A DNA stretch of 64,000 bases from Corbicula japonica (lineage: Eukaryota > Mollusca > Bivalvia > Venerida > Cyrenidae): contig JAZAYU010000002.1 in the NCBI GenBank assembly GCA_038501625.1, forward strand, positions 18,218,053 to 18,282,052, given 5' to 3'. The stretch's first letter is position 1. Every line of letters begins with the position of its first letter. The notes beneath the pieces are model-generated. The model searched no databases, had not been told where the DNA came from, and worked only from the letters and a program-made list of their open reading frames with translations. The translations under genes were made by a program, and so were the position numbers. Below, piece by piece: positions 23,580 to 35,669 of this stretch.

Positions 23580-25010
23580 ATTAGTTTACACTGTTTGAAA
23601 CGAGTATTGCTGTGACGTTTGGATCTTCGCTATTCTGCTATTCTGTTAAGTCGAAAGATGTTGAAATGAGGCACACTCCAGTACTCGCAATTGGTTAGGT
23701 TTATTTTTCAAAAACAACACAATCACTCTTTATCTTCCTATTCAAAATGAAAGTGGAAGTAAGTGGTTCTGCGGTTTGGGAGCTGTATATAATATGCTAC
23801 GCGATATAAGCAATGAGTTCGCTATTTAAGTCTTGAAATCTTCACTATATATATTTTATTCTTTCAGCAATTGACATATCATCTAATAGATTATGTTATA
23901 AGAATAAATAATACCAAGACCTTTTACAATACGTTTCTTCATAAAATCCATTCGTTATCACGACTGATGATTGTACGATGTGCTTACTTGTATTAAATCT
24001 GGCAACTATGTGTAATATGTTACGCGAAAAAACTTCGAGTTCGTTATTAAAACAATCGCACTAAAGTCCGATCTGAGAACGTCAGGAGATGATTTTATCA
24101 GTTTGCTGTTAAAAGATATAGCTTTCATAGAGTAGAAAGTTGAGGTTTATTTTAGAATTGTTTCATTTTCCTAGGAAATCACATTCCTTGGAAATTCTCT
24201 TCAATTTTATAAAGAAAACAATAATAACTCTTTATTTACTTTTTATTGCTAACAATAAGTCTTAAGATCTTTAATTAATTTATTTATGATCTCGGTAATT
24301 GATACATAATCTTCTTCCTTGTTTATTTTGTTTAAGGTATTTATAAAGCCAAGACCTTAAAATACGTTTTTGATAATAATTAGATTAACAATTATTAACA
24401 AAACTAAAATCTATTTAATATCTGTTCCTTACTATTTGTTGTGTGTAATTTTACATTCAAATCTAAGTATATTAAGAAAAAGTCATTCTCATTAAAATGA
24501 TTTAATTTACACGTAAATCAAGATGAAGTGAAAAAAAGCAGTTATAAACTGCGTCATTTCATATACTATCTACGCCGTTTATCTTCTTAAAGATATTTCT
24601 TGTTTATCTTTTCTATAAACTTCTTTAAAACTTCGAAGTGGTAAAAATTATACTTGAGTGACTTTGAGTCGATTTTTAGCGATGATTTCAGTTCTTCTCA
24701 AAACATGAAATGTATTAAGGGTTTTGCATGTCATTGATATGTTGTTGTATGGTGTTTTGCTTGAACGCACATAAAATGGTATTGAGCAAGCACTACGATT
24801 ATAAAAGTCACTTTTCATTTATTTTATGCGCTCAATGGGCGTGAAATTTCATAATTCGCAACAAAACGGCATTCTCATGTATTCTAAGATTCAAGGTGTT
24901 TTATTTTCGTAAATATCGTTTAAATATAGAGACCATGCGCGTGCTGCACAACACATACTCCAAAAGCCAAAATATTCAGCAGCTTCCGTGGTCATCGAAG
25001 TAATATGAAA
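23580..25010. other. Intergenic AT-rich DNA
   Basis: No gene was found. A small segment at 24569-24604, with CGCCGTTTATCTTCTTAAAG and ATATTTCTTGTTT, also occurs near 3293-3330. This suggests a shared repeat fragment. Confidence 0.45.
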
Positions 25011-25014
25011 TATT

Positions 25015-25115
25015 GCAGGCTCGGTTTGAATGAGCCTATTCGTGGGCTGTAGTGAAAATGCATGTTACTGCCCACTCCGCCTAGGCTCGATTGAGCGCAA
25101 CTCAATATTTACACA
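25015..25115 (-). repeat. Diverged copy of the 1466-1668 repeat family
   Basis: In reverse orientation it keeps the GCAGGCTCGGTTTGA, CTGCCCACTCCGCCTAGGCT and GAGCGCAACTCA blocks. Confidence 0.65.
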
Positions 25116-26017
25116 TGTCAAGTAAACAGAAATAATTTCGATATATCCCAAACCATGGTGTTCATATGACGTTGAACATGGTACCTTTAAGGCGAACCTT
25201 TAATTGATTTGTTCCAAAGGTCTGGTATACAAATATTTAATAAAAGTCCGTTGTTTTAACCCCTGTGGAATCATTTAATTTCGGTGGACTACATTTTTGC
25301 ACATAGGCCGCTTACATGTATGACATTTTAACATGCGCATAAATTTTCGCAGTTATATAAGTCTTGTAAGATGAGCTATACATTTTGTTGAGCTATTAAT
25401 TCACGCACTTTCTTTTGCGAGAAATACATAATATTAAACCGCACGAAATGGTTCTCGGTTAAAAGTGCAAAATTGAACTCGCACATGCCTAAGACATACA
25501 AAGTACATTCCACGGCGTTCATGTAAGCACTCGAATGTTCCCATATTCAGTTCAAACCTAAAGTTTATAACGTAGGATCCCTGTTAGTGTGAAAATTTGC
25601 AATCATTTCGTGTCTCACATTGATAAGACTGTTAACATATAAGAGAACTAGGACGTAATATTTTAGTTTACTTTTCGACACGAACGAAGTAAGTAAAACT
25701 AGTACTCATAAATATGTATTGAAAGAAAAAATGGATTTGTATTCTATATTAGCCACAGATCTAATTTTTTTACTGTTTCTATAAATATTATTTTTGGCAA
25801 TATTTGTTTTTAATAAAGACTGAGATAACTGATAATTAGTTGATACACTGAATTATAATCAGGCATGAGGTACATGTACATGTAAATAATAAATATTAGA
25901 TTTTTGGTGATTGTAATTCTAAAAATATTTTTAAAGACCTTTTACCTTTACATTAAATAAGTATACATTATTCGACATGTGTTCAATTGAGTTATATATA
26001 CTTTTCTACTGGGAAGG

Positions 26018-26086
26018 ATAGTGGCCGAGGATAGATCGATCTCGTATTGCTGAGATCGCAAGTTCGATTCCCACTGGGGATGTTTT
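26018..26086 (+). repeat. tRNA-like segment
   Basis: Box-A-like ATAGTGGCCGAGGATAG and box-B-like AAGTTCGATTCCC are spaced as in a tRNA, followed by CACTGGGGATG and a T-run. It may be a tRNA pseudogene or SINE head. 25120-26000 and 26090-26700 show no other feature. Confidence 0.5.
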
Positions 26087-26747
26087 TTTTTCGCAATGTC
26101 TTTTATCAACACAAAGATTGATTGAGGAAGCAGCTTTAGCTTGAGATAAATATGAGTTCAATGATCGATAAAGTAAAACAATTCTTAACAAAATAATCAA
26201 CAACACAAAACAAACCTTTTTTTACTTGAAGTAACGAGAGTTCGGAACCACCGCCATTTGAGAGGTCTTTGCATTAAATTGTATTGTTGACCTTATGTTT
26301 AGCATGCCATATAATGGTCTATGAATTTCAATTGATGCATACATGTACATGTATTCTTGCATTTTGATGTAAGTAAATTTGCTTTTTCAACTTTTAACCC
26401 CGCTAAATTAACGGGCTGAGGTTATTATGATGCAAGAGAATTTGAGAAAGTGACACATTTTGAAGTAAAAAGTTAAATATTGTGTTTATTGCATTTTAAA
26501 TAAAAATCAAATATTATTTTGAGCCTAGAAAATAAATCTTTATGAAGTTAAAGCCATTTGACAAGAAGTAAAGTTCACTGAATTTAGCACAGGACCTGTG
26601 GCTAGATGATAATGACCTCTTGGAAATTTTCAGCAGGGGTCAAATGACCCCTTGTTTTCTAAAACTATTGAAATCTCTGTGGTTTATGATTGTAAGACTG
26701 AAAATTCTGGTCATTTATTTTTGTTTATGTTTACTCTACAGGCAGAT

Positions 26748-29700
26748 ATGTTTTGGATCGTCGCAGTCACGTGTATCAGTCTGGCCTTTGGGTAAGTGTT
26801 GCTATTATAATAATTATACAGTTTTTTAATTCTTAAAAGAGATTTTATGAGAACTAACATTAACCGACAAAGTATCATTTAGTGGCATTTGTCAATTATG
26901 ACAGTAACAATATCTAGGCTTGAAAACATAGCCGATTACTGACAAAAGCTTGGCACACGGTCAATTTTTTGTCAGTGATTCAACACACCGAATTACCTTA
27001 ATTACATGTAGCAAGTTTATGAATCTAAATTACATATATATGTAATAGCAAGCATAAGTTTGAGTAAAGTAATCGAGTAAGCGACAACAAGCCCCCATCA
27101 ACCAAAATAAAACAGTGATTCGAAATACGACGTGGCGTGAAAATTGATGCACAGCTTTTTTCGTTTATATATAAAAAGTTCAAATATCTGCAAGTCTTTC
27201 TTAGATGGCAAGCTGTAACTCGTTTTGCAAGTCACTTAAGACATTAAATAAATTTAAATTGTACTGAAACCGTACAATAAACTAGAGTGTGAATGTTCCA
27301 GTTTTGAGATAAAATTGCAATTTTTCAACATTTAAGAACTAAGAGATTATGTCTTGACGATTAGGTCAACAAACGATCGAGCCGCCTTTCTTTTATGACA
27401 GATAAAGTAATAAAGTTGAAGAATTGACAATTTTAATAAATGTATGTCACTCAACTACATAGTTATTATATAAAAATTGTTCACGGTATTAACTATTATT
27501 TAGCACACAATGATAAATAATCGTTTACAGTCAAACCTGTCTTTAGCAGCCACCCAAGGGTGTTACAAAACGTGGCTGCTTAAGACAGGTGGCTGTTAAA
27601 GACATTAAAAAATTAGAATTAAATGCTAGTTTAGGTCATATTCAAACTGGCTGTTTAAGACAGGTGGTTGCTACTCACAGGTGGCTGCTAAGGCAGGTTT
27701 CGCTGTATTTATAAAACAAACTAACAAACACATTAACAAACAAAAATAACAATGACAAAAAACAACAAAAAACAAACAAAACACAAACACGAAAAACAAA
27801 AACTCCAAATACACAACCCAAAGGAAAAGGAACCAAAAAAAGCACTTAAGCTTTCTTCACGGTGGACAATCAAACTGCACCTTACCATGCACTTTGTTAA
27901 CAAAATTTAAAAAACTTACGAATTTACATCCAAAATGGCCGACTTTTGTTCACAAAATGCATGGTAAGGTACAGTTTTATTACCCACCCTGTTCATATAT
28001 ATACACGAAAACACAAGTGGCTTGAATGTTTTTGAAGTTATGGATTTGATTCCCGCGAAGCAGTTATCAGACTCGAATATATTTAATTTGGGTTTTAGTC
28101 TATGACCGATAAGAACACCATTTAAGGAAACTATTATTGTTTCCCTTTCATAAAACTTTAAACTCTTTAATAATTTATGAGTGACAATTAAACAATGTAG
28201 AGAAGACTTTTATCTAGCTCAACATCAATGCGTTATTGATATTGATATTTGTTGCGCTCACCCAGGAACTAGGCGGCGTGGAAAGTAATATACATACAAA
28301 ATGCATACTGTCATAATGTTCCTTTTATTATATACCCTTCTCGCACAAAACAAATTTAAATAAACTAAACAACAAAATTTTAGTCAAACACGTGGTTTAC
28401 ATAAAAGCAGAAATAAAAATAGTAACGCGCACTGGCGCTTGACCAACCGCCCCACCCCATTCCAACCCTTACTAATACGCCCTTTACATGTAAAAATGGT
28501 GTCAAGTCGTCACTAATAGTATTCCATTCTATCAAACTATGCGAAAATACACCGTCAAAATCGTATTCTAAAAAAAATTATATTTCTAAGTATATAATTG
28601 AATAATGGTCAGGAACGGCTCCAGACCCCACCCCCGTTCGAGAGGCTGTTTTTCCTACAATACGGAGGGTTCCAGCCTGACAGCTGTTTTGTTCAACGCA
28701 AACGTGTCTGATCTAACAGTAAATGTCAAAAAGTCTCACCAAAAGCTCGAAATACGCGTAATATTCAACAGAAAACTGCCTCCGAAATGCATGTTATTTT
28801 TTCATAGATTCTTCACCCCAGTGCGACTTCCGGAAATCCCCGACGCTTTTGTTCGGAGTGTTCTGATTGGTAGAACTATTGACGTAGTCCGGGAAATACT
28901 TTGCACACAAATCTTTCGACCAATCAGAACGCTTCTAACATTATAAATACCTTAACGTTTGTAAAATTGCGACGGAAATTTCCTATTTTGGAGTTCGTTA
29001 TGTGCCGGAAAATTACGACAACCTAGTGTGACGTAGTATATGACGTCACATAGAACACGGAAAGCTGGACATTATCCGATACGGAATTTCTTATCTGACG
29101 AGTTGTATCAATTTTGCGGATTAACGCTGCACTATGCTAAAATCAGTAGGGCCTAATGGGTATATAATAAATACAATTACTGCTCATGAACAATCTCAAT
29201 CAATTCGAGTTTGCAATATTTTGATATTTTATGTTACTCAAATCATCCGCTTAATTTATATTAATAATCATACATGTATCATACATTTGTTAAATAGCCA
29301 GATATCTTCATTTTGAAACATTTTAGGCAAATAAATTTACCCCACGGCCATGCACTTAAAGATCTGGTAGACAAAGGATTTGCTCGCCTTGACCACAATC
29401 CAACCGACGGCGTTGTGTCACAGGTGGAATTTGATATGGTTGTTCACCGTGATGATCTTAACAGTAAGTTACCAATATCCATTTATCGTGATGATATAAA
29501 TAGTAAGTTACAAATATCCATAATTGTCATTGATGATCTAAAAAGTAAGTTGTAACATGTACCAATATCCATTTTTCGTTATGATCTTAACCGTAGGTTA
29601 CCAATATCCATTTGGGCTGTTTAAAAAAAAAATGGCTGGAAAAGTGAAAAATAGTGAAAAATTAAAGTTCATAAAAAGTCCAAACGTGTTATTCTGTATT

Positions 29701-32343
29701 TTTTGCTTATTGAAACTGAGTACAGAACTGAGAAGATTTTTATAATCGGTCAACTCGTTGCTGAGATATTGTCATTTGAAAAATGGCAAGTGAAGTGAAA
29801 AAAATGTAAAGAATTTAAGTTCATAAAAAGTCAAAACTGGTTGGTCCATATGTTTGTACAGTATTTACAGTGATCAAAATCAATCAAGTTATACTCATAT
29901 GTGGCAGAATAAAAAATTTATGGAGCTTTATTGGCCAATATTAAATAAATCAAAGATTTTAATTTATGTGCTTAAAATACAAGTATTACAGTAACTGTTT
30001 TTTATTATTAAAATGTGTATTTCTGTTAAAATACATGTTGAAGCATCAAATATAAGTGCTTTAGAACTTTTGGTATCGCATAACGATAAAAAATTCATAT
30101 TGTTAAGAAAGTGTGTCACACTCCTGACAACCACAAAAGTGCAGTGTACTCAAAAATGTTTCACTAAGGCCATTCCTGTTTGTCACAATTTAACAAAACA
30201 TGACATAGACTTCTAGGAAAAAACATGCCCTTGTTTTCCTGTAAAGGATATGTTGACAGAATATTGCAATATGTGCATAAAGTCACACTCCTGACAAATT
30301 TACCTGACATTTTCTGAAGGGAGCTGCAGACAAATTTGATTTCAATAGAGGTGATAATATTATAATTATTGCATCTAGAAACATAAAACTTAATGATACA
30401 CAAACCAATTCCTATAAATTTATAAAGCAAAAATGTATTGATTTTCTTGAGGTATTTTCTAATCTAACACGCTTGACTTAATAGCATAAAATGTTTGATT
30501 ACTCTTAGTAAAATATGCTAAATTTTATCATTATTTGATGCCTAATAAATGCACATTTTACTAAAACAACACTAAAACTTGTCTTTACTCAAGCTTTTTG
30601 TTAAATAATGGTCTGAACAAATGTGATTTTGAAAAGTGTCACACTTTTTTGTCACACTCCTGACATTTTTGCCCATTATTTTAGAATATTTTTTAACGGA
30701 TGGTGCTATTTTTATGAAACTTCACAAATCTTTAAAGGGCATGATGAGACACCTCTGCAAAGTAGAAAAATGGTAGTAACTGTTTGTTGTACATTTTTAT
30801 AACAGGACAACCCAAACCAGCCATTTTTTTGAAGCAGCCCGATTGTCGTAATCATCTGTACATTAAGTTTCCAATACCCATTTCTCGTTACAATCTTTAC
30901 AGTAAGTTACCTATATCCATTTGAAGTAATGATCTAAATAGTAAGTTACCGATAACCATTTGTCGTGATTACCCATAGAGTAGGGACCGGGTAACTAAAA
31001 CCATTTGTCGTAATGATCTAGTAGGTAAGTTACGGGTCCGTTCTAATACCCCAAACTACCCCAAACCACCCCAAACTACCCCAAACCACACCCCAAACTA
31101 CCCCAAACCACCCCAAACCACCTCAAACGAAATCCAATATAAGGTTGTGATGATTAAATAAGTCCAAATGAAATAAGGACTTGTGAGCTCTAGTATAAAA
31201 ATCAGTGTTAAACTTGTTGCCTCTATAACCATATTTTAATAATAAACATTGAAAATAATATCTTTTTTTTTTTTGGGGGGGGGTGTTAAATTTCACAAAC
31301 AAGCCATGCATTTTACCTGTAATCTGATTATAACACTTAAAATATTAAATGTAGTCGATTTCAAGTGGTTTGAGGTAAACACTGTAGATGTGGTTTGGGG
31401 TATTTCACACTCACTATGTGTCATACTTATTTATGGCCAGTCATGTCATTTACTAAAATTTTGATGTTTATTTTGCTACAGAGGCAACAAGTTTAACACT
31501 GATTTTAAACTTGAGCTCACAAGTCCTTATTTCGTATGGACTTATTTAATTATCACAACCTTATATTGGATTATGTTTGGGGTGGTTTGGGGTGGTTTGG
31601 GGTAGTTTGGGGTATGGTTTGGGGTAGTTTGGGGTGGTTTGGGGTAGTTTGGGGTGGTTTGGGGTATTAGAACGGACCGGTAAGTTACCGATATCCATTT
31701 GTCTTATTATGTAACCAATATTCATTAATCATGATAATTTAATTGACAACCAATTAATAAGAAGTTCACAATGTGTATTTGTCGCGAACAATAAGTTACC
31801 GATATCCATATGTCGTGATGATTTTTATGGTAATCCAATATCAATTAATAACAAGCTGCCAATATGCATTTGTCGCGAACGGTAAGATACCAATATCCAT
31901 AGTTTGTCGTGATGATTTAACAAATAATATAGATAATCCAGTATCGGTTAATAATAAGTTACAAAACGAGCATTTGCCATGATTATTATAAAAGTAAGTA
32001 ACAAGCATCAGTTAAAAACAAAAGACAATACTAGTTTCTCCACATTATGTATAAATGCAATCCAAATGAGTGCGCGTACGGTATTAATTTTTCCACGACA
32101 TCCTTGAAATTATCTGCAAATTCAAACAGAAATGCTAGCAATATGATATACTACAACGCTCTAATTGCTTGGTGACTAGCCCATCTACAAGCGATCGTTT
32201 TTATTACCTGTCATGATACCAAGTAATTTACGAACAATATCATATACCCTATGAATTTAAAGCATTCTGATTGGTCGAGAGCTCCGTACTCGCGAGTCCG
32301 AAAAAAGTGATAACTACCCCGGGAATTAATAACTACCTTTGCT

Positions 32344-32378
<35 letters not shown>

Positions 32379-33717
32379 ATTTGTATAATGTTGACTTCAA
32401 ACAAAGGGTGACATATCTTTCATTTGGTATTTTGTGTTGTTATCAGTTTCAGTTATCTCACTTGATATTAATAATTCATGCAAACTGTCATTGTGGGCGG
32501 CAGTATATAGGCATACTTGTAACAAATATCGAAAAATGTAATTAAAGAACACTGTTTATTGTAAAGGAATTAATGAATATCTTACATTTATTTTTTTTTA
32601 ATTATTGTTTTTTATCGTTTTCAATTGTTTCCCTTAATGGAAGTAACCATGCAGAATGTCAATCAATGTAGGGAGTATGTTTATAGGCATAATTGAAATG
32701 TCATGTTTTGGGATACGGATGGCATGTTCTGTGTCTGTCTCTTGCATGGTTGGCTAGGCGCTGCAGCCGTATCTGTGTATGGGTTTGGGTTTATCTATAT
32801 ATTTAACAATATGTGTTTTTCACTTGTAGACGACTCCTGTGTATCCTACCAAGAATATACAACCGCCCATCAGGCTATGCCTCATGAGGTGTCTGATAAA
32901 ATGTTTCATCATTTCGACCATGATACCGATAACTGTTTGAATGTTGCCGATATGAAGGCTGAATTTAACCTTATTGATCATAATCGTAAGTTTCCGTTTG
33001 TTTCAAATGAATTAAACACTAGTTATTTTATATTTTATTTATATTATTTAAATAAAAGAATCTGATAGGAAGTGTAATATTTATCAAAATTGCGATGCTT
33101 TTTGTCTGAGACTCTCGATCAAAAACGTCATAAAAGTTTGTTGTTTTCCGTATTTTTTTTTCGTTTCTCTTTCTTTTCCATTTTTAAATTCCTTTTTGTC
33201 TTTTTTTATTCACCCGTTTCACCATTTCTATTTTGTATTTTTTTTATTTTGTCTCTATTTCGTATCATGTACATGCCGTTATTAATATTATGAGAAAGTT
33301 TAACATAGTATTACTGTCACTAAAAGTGTAACATTGTACATTAATACAAAAATAAATCGGATTATCCGAAAGGGGTCCAAACATACAACAACAAAAACGA
33401 AAAAAAAAATCAACAAAAGAAATCAAGTTAAACTTTCTGCTGAGATATTTTATTTACATGTAACCAATATCGTTCGACTGCATGTTTTATTACTTTTTCA
33501 TAACAAATTCACCACTCTCCTTGGTAGTACTTTAATTGCAGACGACGGTGTACTTTTTCTAGGCTAGTAAATCAATGGGAAACGTCTTTTTCATTAACAT
33601 ATTTTGAAAATTATTCCATACATTTCAGACGACGGAACTTTAACCCTTCATGAATTCGAACAGTACTTCACACATTTGGCTCAACAGCTCTTCGGTGGTC
33701 ACGGAAACGGGCGATAA
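26748..33717 (+). CDS. Secreted four-EF-hand-motif protein (copy B), 141 aa
   Basis: Coding exons are 26748-26791, 29327-29463, 32830-32985 and 33629-33717. All junctions are GT-AG, the phases are the same as in copy A, and the total is 426 nt ending TAA. Exon 1 encodes a signal peptide (MFWIVAVTCISLAFG). The loops are a 13-residue degenerate DHNPTDGVVSQVE, then DLNNDSCVSYQE, DHDTDNCLNVAD and DHNHDGTLTLHE. The last three keep acidic positions 1, 3 and 5, with E or D at 12. By eye, roughly 40-50% of mature residues match copy A. The shared block includes the CVxxxEYTxAHQ core and EQYFxHLxxQLFG near the C-terminus. This is a tandem gene duplication. Intron 2 carries an array built from the end of exon 2 and its splice donor, plus two inserted elements. 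No TATA box or non-coding first exon was found. Confidence 0.87.
27526..27706. mobile_element. Miniature TIR element, 181 bp
   Basis: The ends are TACAGTCAAACCTGTCTTTA and, reverse-complemented from the right, TACAGCGAAACCTGCCTTAG. Internal GTGGCTGCTTAAGACAGGTG-type motifs are repeated. A same-length relative lies at 53251-53431. The TACAGT ends resemble the element at 4717-4897. It lies in intron 1 of EF-hand copy B. Confidence 0.8.
27861..27988. mobile_element. Miniature inverted-repeat element, 128 bp
   Basis: Left arm GGTGGACAATCAAACTGCAC continues with CTTACCATGCACTTTGTTAACAAAA (joined over about 45 bases). The right arm is its reverse complement with small differences. A short spacer contains AAAATGGCCGAC. 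Confidence 0.75.
28250..29230. repeat. Split copy of the 1466-1668 repeat with an insertion
   Basis: The first half of the repeat (GCGCTCACCCAGGAACTAGG) is at 28255-28310. The second half (ATTACTGCTCATGAACAATC) is at 29175-29230. The 850 bases between them look like a later insertion. That insertion holds a small inverted repeat at 28851-28939 (GTGTTCTGATTGGT / ACCAATCAGAACGC). Confidence 0.45.
29614..30840. mobile_element. 1.2-kb non-autonomous TIR element
   Basis: The left end GGGCTGTTTAAAAAAAAAAT continues with GGCTGG. The right end, reverse-complemented, reads GGGCTGCTTCAAAAAAATGG then CTGG. The array described at 29448-32005 continues on both sides, so the insertion is well bounded. The interior is AT-rich with three CACACTCCTGACA motifs (about 30117, 30286 and 30653) and no convincing transposase frame. 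Confidence 0.75.
31035..31678. mobile_element. Foldback element with G-rich tandem arms
   Basis: The arms run about 31035-31240 and 31478-31678 and are reverse complements. The outer ends are GGTCCGTTCTAATACCCCAA and its complement. The next 80 bases of each arm are tandem CCCCAAACTA/CCCCAAACCA units (GGGGTGGTTT on the other strand). Then comes a unique arm that includes CCAATATAAGGTTGTGATGA. The direct repeats GGTAAGTTAC at 31024-31033 and 31679-31688 could be a target-site duplication. The host array also contains GTAAGTTAC, so this is not certain. The central spacer (31241-31477) has a T-run followed by a G-run. Confidence 0.85.
32343..32380 (+). repeat. ATC microsatellite
   Basis: About twelve CAT/ATC repeats in intron 2 of EF-hand copy B. 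Confidence 0.95.
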
Positions 33718-33757
33718 CTGTGTCAAGAAATGATATCGTATTATTATTTGATCAATT

Positions 33758-33763
33758 ATTAAA
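33758..33763 (+). terminator. Possible polyadenylation signal of EF-hand copy B
   Basis: ATTAAA, a common variant signal, lies about 40 bases after the stop codon. No AATAAA is closer. Confidence 0.35.
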
Positions 33764-34186
33764 CTTTCCAAACTGAACATTGTTGTTCAATTTTAATGAA
33801 TCATAAGAACTTTATCTAGCAGTTTGTATTTCTTAATATTTCGCTATATTACATTTTTCGTTTCGGTGTCTGTTCAAATGATTCCGTTTTTTTCAAATTT
33901 GCCATCTGAATATACCAATAACGATGGGGACCGATTCATAAAAACAAGATTGTTGAACTTCCTTTGTTTAGCCTGAAAATCGGTCAAAGATATGCTCGTT
34001 TTGTGAAGTAACCGTTCTTCGTTAAAAAAATTCAATGCTCATGCTGTTTCAACGTCGTTGATGTTCATGCAATTTCTTTTCTTTAATGTCCCAGGGTATA
34101 TTCATATATTCTGAACAAGATCTCAAGAGAATTGTAATGGTATGCTCTTTATCAAATCATAGTTTACGAATACCAAGACAAATGCA

Positions 34187-34783
34187 CAAAGGAGTAGGTT
34201 CACGAAGGCCTAATATTGGCCTAAAAATATGTAAAATTTTTAATTTTGTTACATATCTTAAATTTTAATGCCACTGAATACATAAATGGTTATACTTTTC
34301 ATATCTCAAAATTTTATATTGATTACTCCTAAAGGAGTTTGACAAGGGGCCATCAAAATTGCTACAAATGAGGAAAATGTGCAACAATTCATATTTTTGT
34401 TCATTTTCACAGCATATTTAAGAGGATTTCGATAAGAGCACACTTTTCGACCAAAATCAAATTTTGACCATGAATTCAGCTCACATTTATACAAAGAAAA
34501 TTCTTAAAATTAGTTTGGTCGAAGCCTGTGCCCAATATGAAAATCACCAAAATATGATGAAAATTTAACAAAAAATTGCATTTTGGCAAAGATTTTCAAA
34601 TTTCAGACACATTTAACATACGTAATTTTTTATTTTGGTTTATGGGTTCGTCTTCACTGTTTATCTTTTCAAGAAAACAACCATTACTGATTATAAAAAG
34701 CACACTTTCAGTGATGTAAATGCAATTTGAAAATTTGAGATAATTTAGGCCGATTTTGGGCATTCGTGAATCTACCCCTTTGT
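34187..34783. mobile_element. Intact-looking TIR element, about 600 bp
   Basis: The left end is ACAAAGGAGTAGGTTCACGA then AGGCC. The right end, reverse-complemented, is ACAAAGGGGTAGATTCACGA then ATGCC. The interior aligns with the older copy at 7480-8341. No transposase is encoded, so it is non-autonomous. Confidence 0.8.
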
Positions 34784-34789
34784 TTTCTC

Positions 34790-35300
34790 TAATACTGACC
34801 ACCCAAAAAAAGTTGACAACTTAAGAATATTCTCCCAGACATTGATTAAGTACAAATATGATTACACAATCAAACCAAACTATAGTGTATCTAAGTAATA
34901 TCACGAAATAAAATATCTAAGAACAATAATAATGTATCGATTCTTCCGTTTTTGTTATGGTATAACAGGTGGTGAAAGTTTGCTCAAAACGCTACGAAAA
35001 ACATCAATTCGTTGAATGAGAATTAAACATGTCCTATCGTTCATAAAACATATAGATTATATATTGTATATTAAAATGTTTTACCGTTCAACCCAGAGTG
35101 AAGCTTTTTGAAATCTTCTGTTAGCCGCTTTAATGATGTTAGTGTATGGAATGTATAACTCAAATAAAAAGCAGACAAGCAATCACAATTCACGGGTGAA
35201 AGATGCTAACCAGAAAATGTCACGTTAAGAATCACAGCCTTCCAAAAGCCAAAAGAAAGAAAAGAAACGAGAGCATGGTTTATAATATGGTCTAGGGTTT
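34790..35300. other. Intergenic, no feature recognised
   Basis: AT-rich DNA with no supported exon or repeat. Confidence 0.4.
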
Positions 35301-35309
35301 GATTGGTCA

Positions 35310-35660
35310 ATTTTAAAAGTGGTTAACGCCTTGGGGCGGTCAGTGGCAAAGACGTTTTGCAACTGTGGATATAAACCATGTTTCACGTGGTGCATCAACC
35401 TCAAACGTGCCCCAACAGATTCCCTTTCGGACAAAAGACCAGACTGACTTGGAAAATTAACTCCCACCCATGAACTCGACAAGTTTACATGTAAAAGCAC
35501 AGAAATATATAAAACACAATACGCTAATGGCTAATTGTCAAAAGGTGGGTACACAATGATTTTACTGAAACTAGAGCACCTGTAGTAAATTCAGCAAGAA
35601 CATGATGGGAGTAATTGAAAAAACTAATCGAGCTCAGTTTTAAGACTTTCATAATCTAGA
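35310..35660 (-). mobile_element. Diverged Penelope-like 3' tail fragment
   Basis: It keeps the tail blocks GCCTTGGGGCGGTCAGTGGC, GTGCATCAACCTCAAACGTG and, further on, CAGCAAGAACATGATGG. These are in the same order and orientation as 40910-41230. Confidence 0.75.
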
Positions 35661-35669
35661 TATAATAGA

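Larger units (their letters stand above)
29448..32005 (+). repeat. Tandem array derived from exon 2 end plus its splice donor
   Basis: The 3' end of EF-hand copy B exon 2 (CGTGATGATCTTAACA) and its donor (GTAAGTTACC), followed by AATATCCATTTAT, repeat in about 39-bp steps. Donor-like GTAAGT strings are at 29464 (the annotated one), 29503, 29545, 30902, 30941 and 31025, with eroded units to about 32005. The first units stay in frame (13 codons each: RDDLNSKLPISIY, RDDINSKLQISII). Two elements interrupt the array, at 29614-30840 and 31035-31678. Confidence 0.85.

Noticed and set aside
30013..30430. Possible transposase in the 29614-30840 element
   Set aside because: The open frames are short and have no recognisable catalytic motif. 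The element is treated as non-autonomous.
29448..32005. CRISPR-like array of regularly spaced repeats
   Set aside because: The units are contiguous degenerate tandem repeats without unique spacers, and the genome is clearly eukaryotic.
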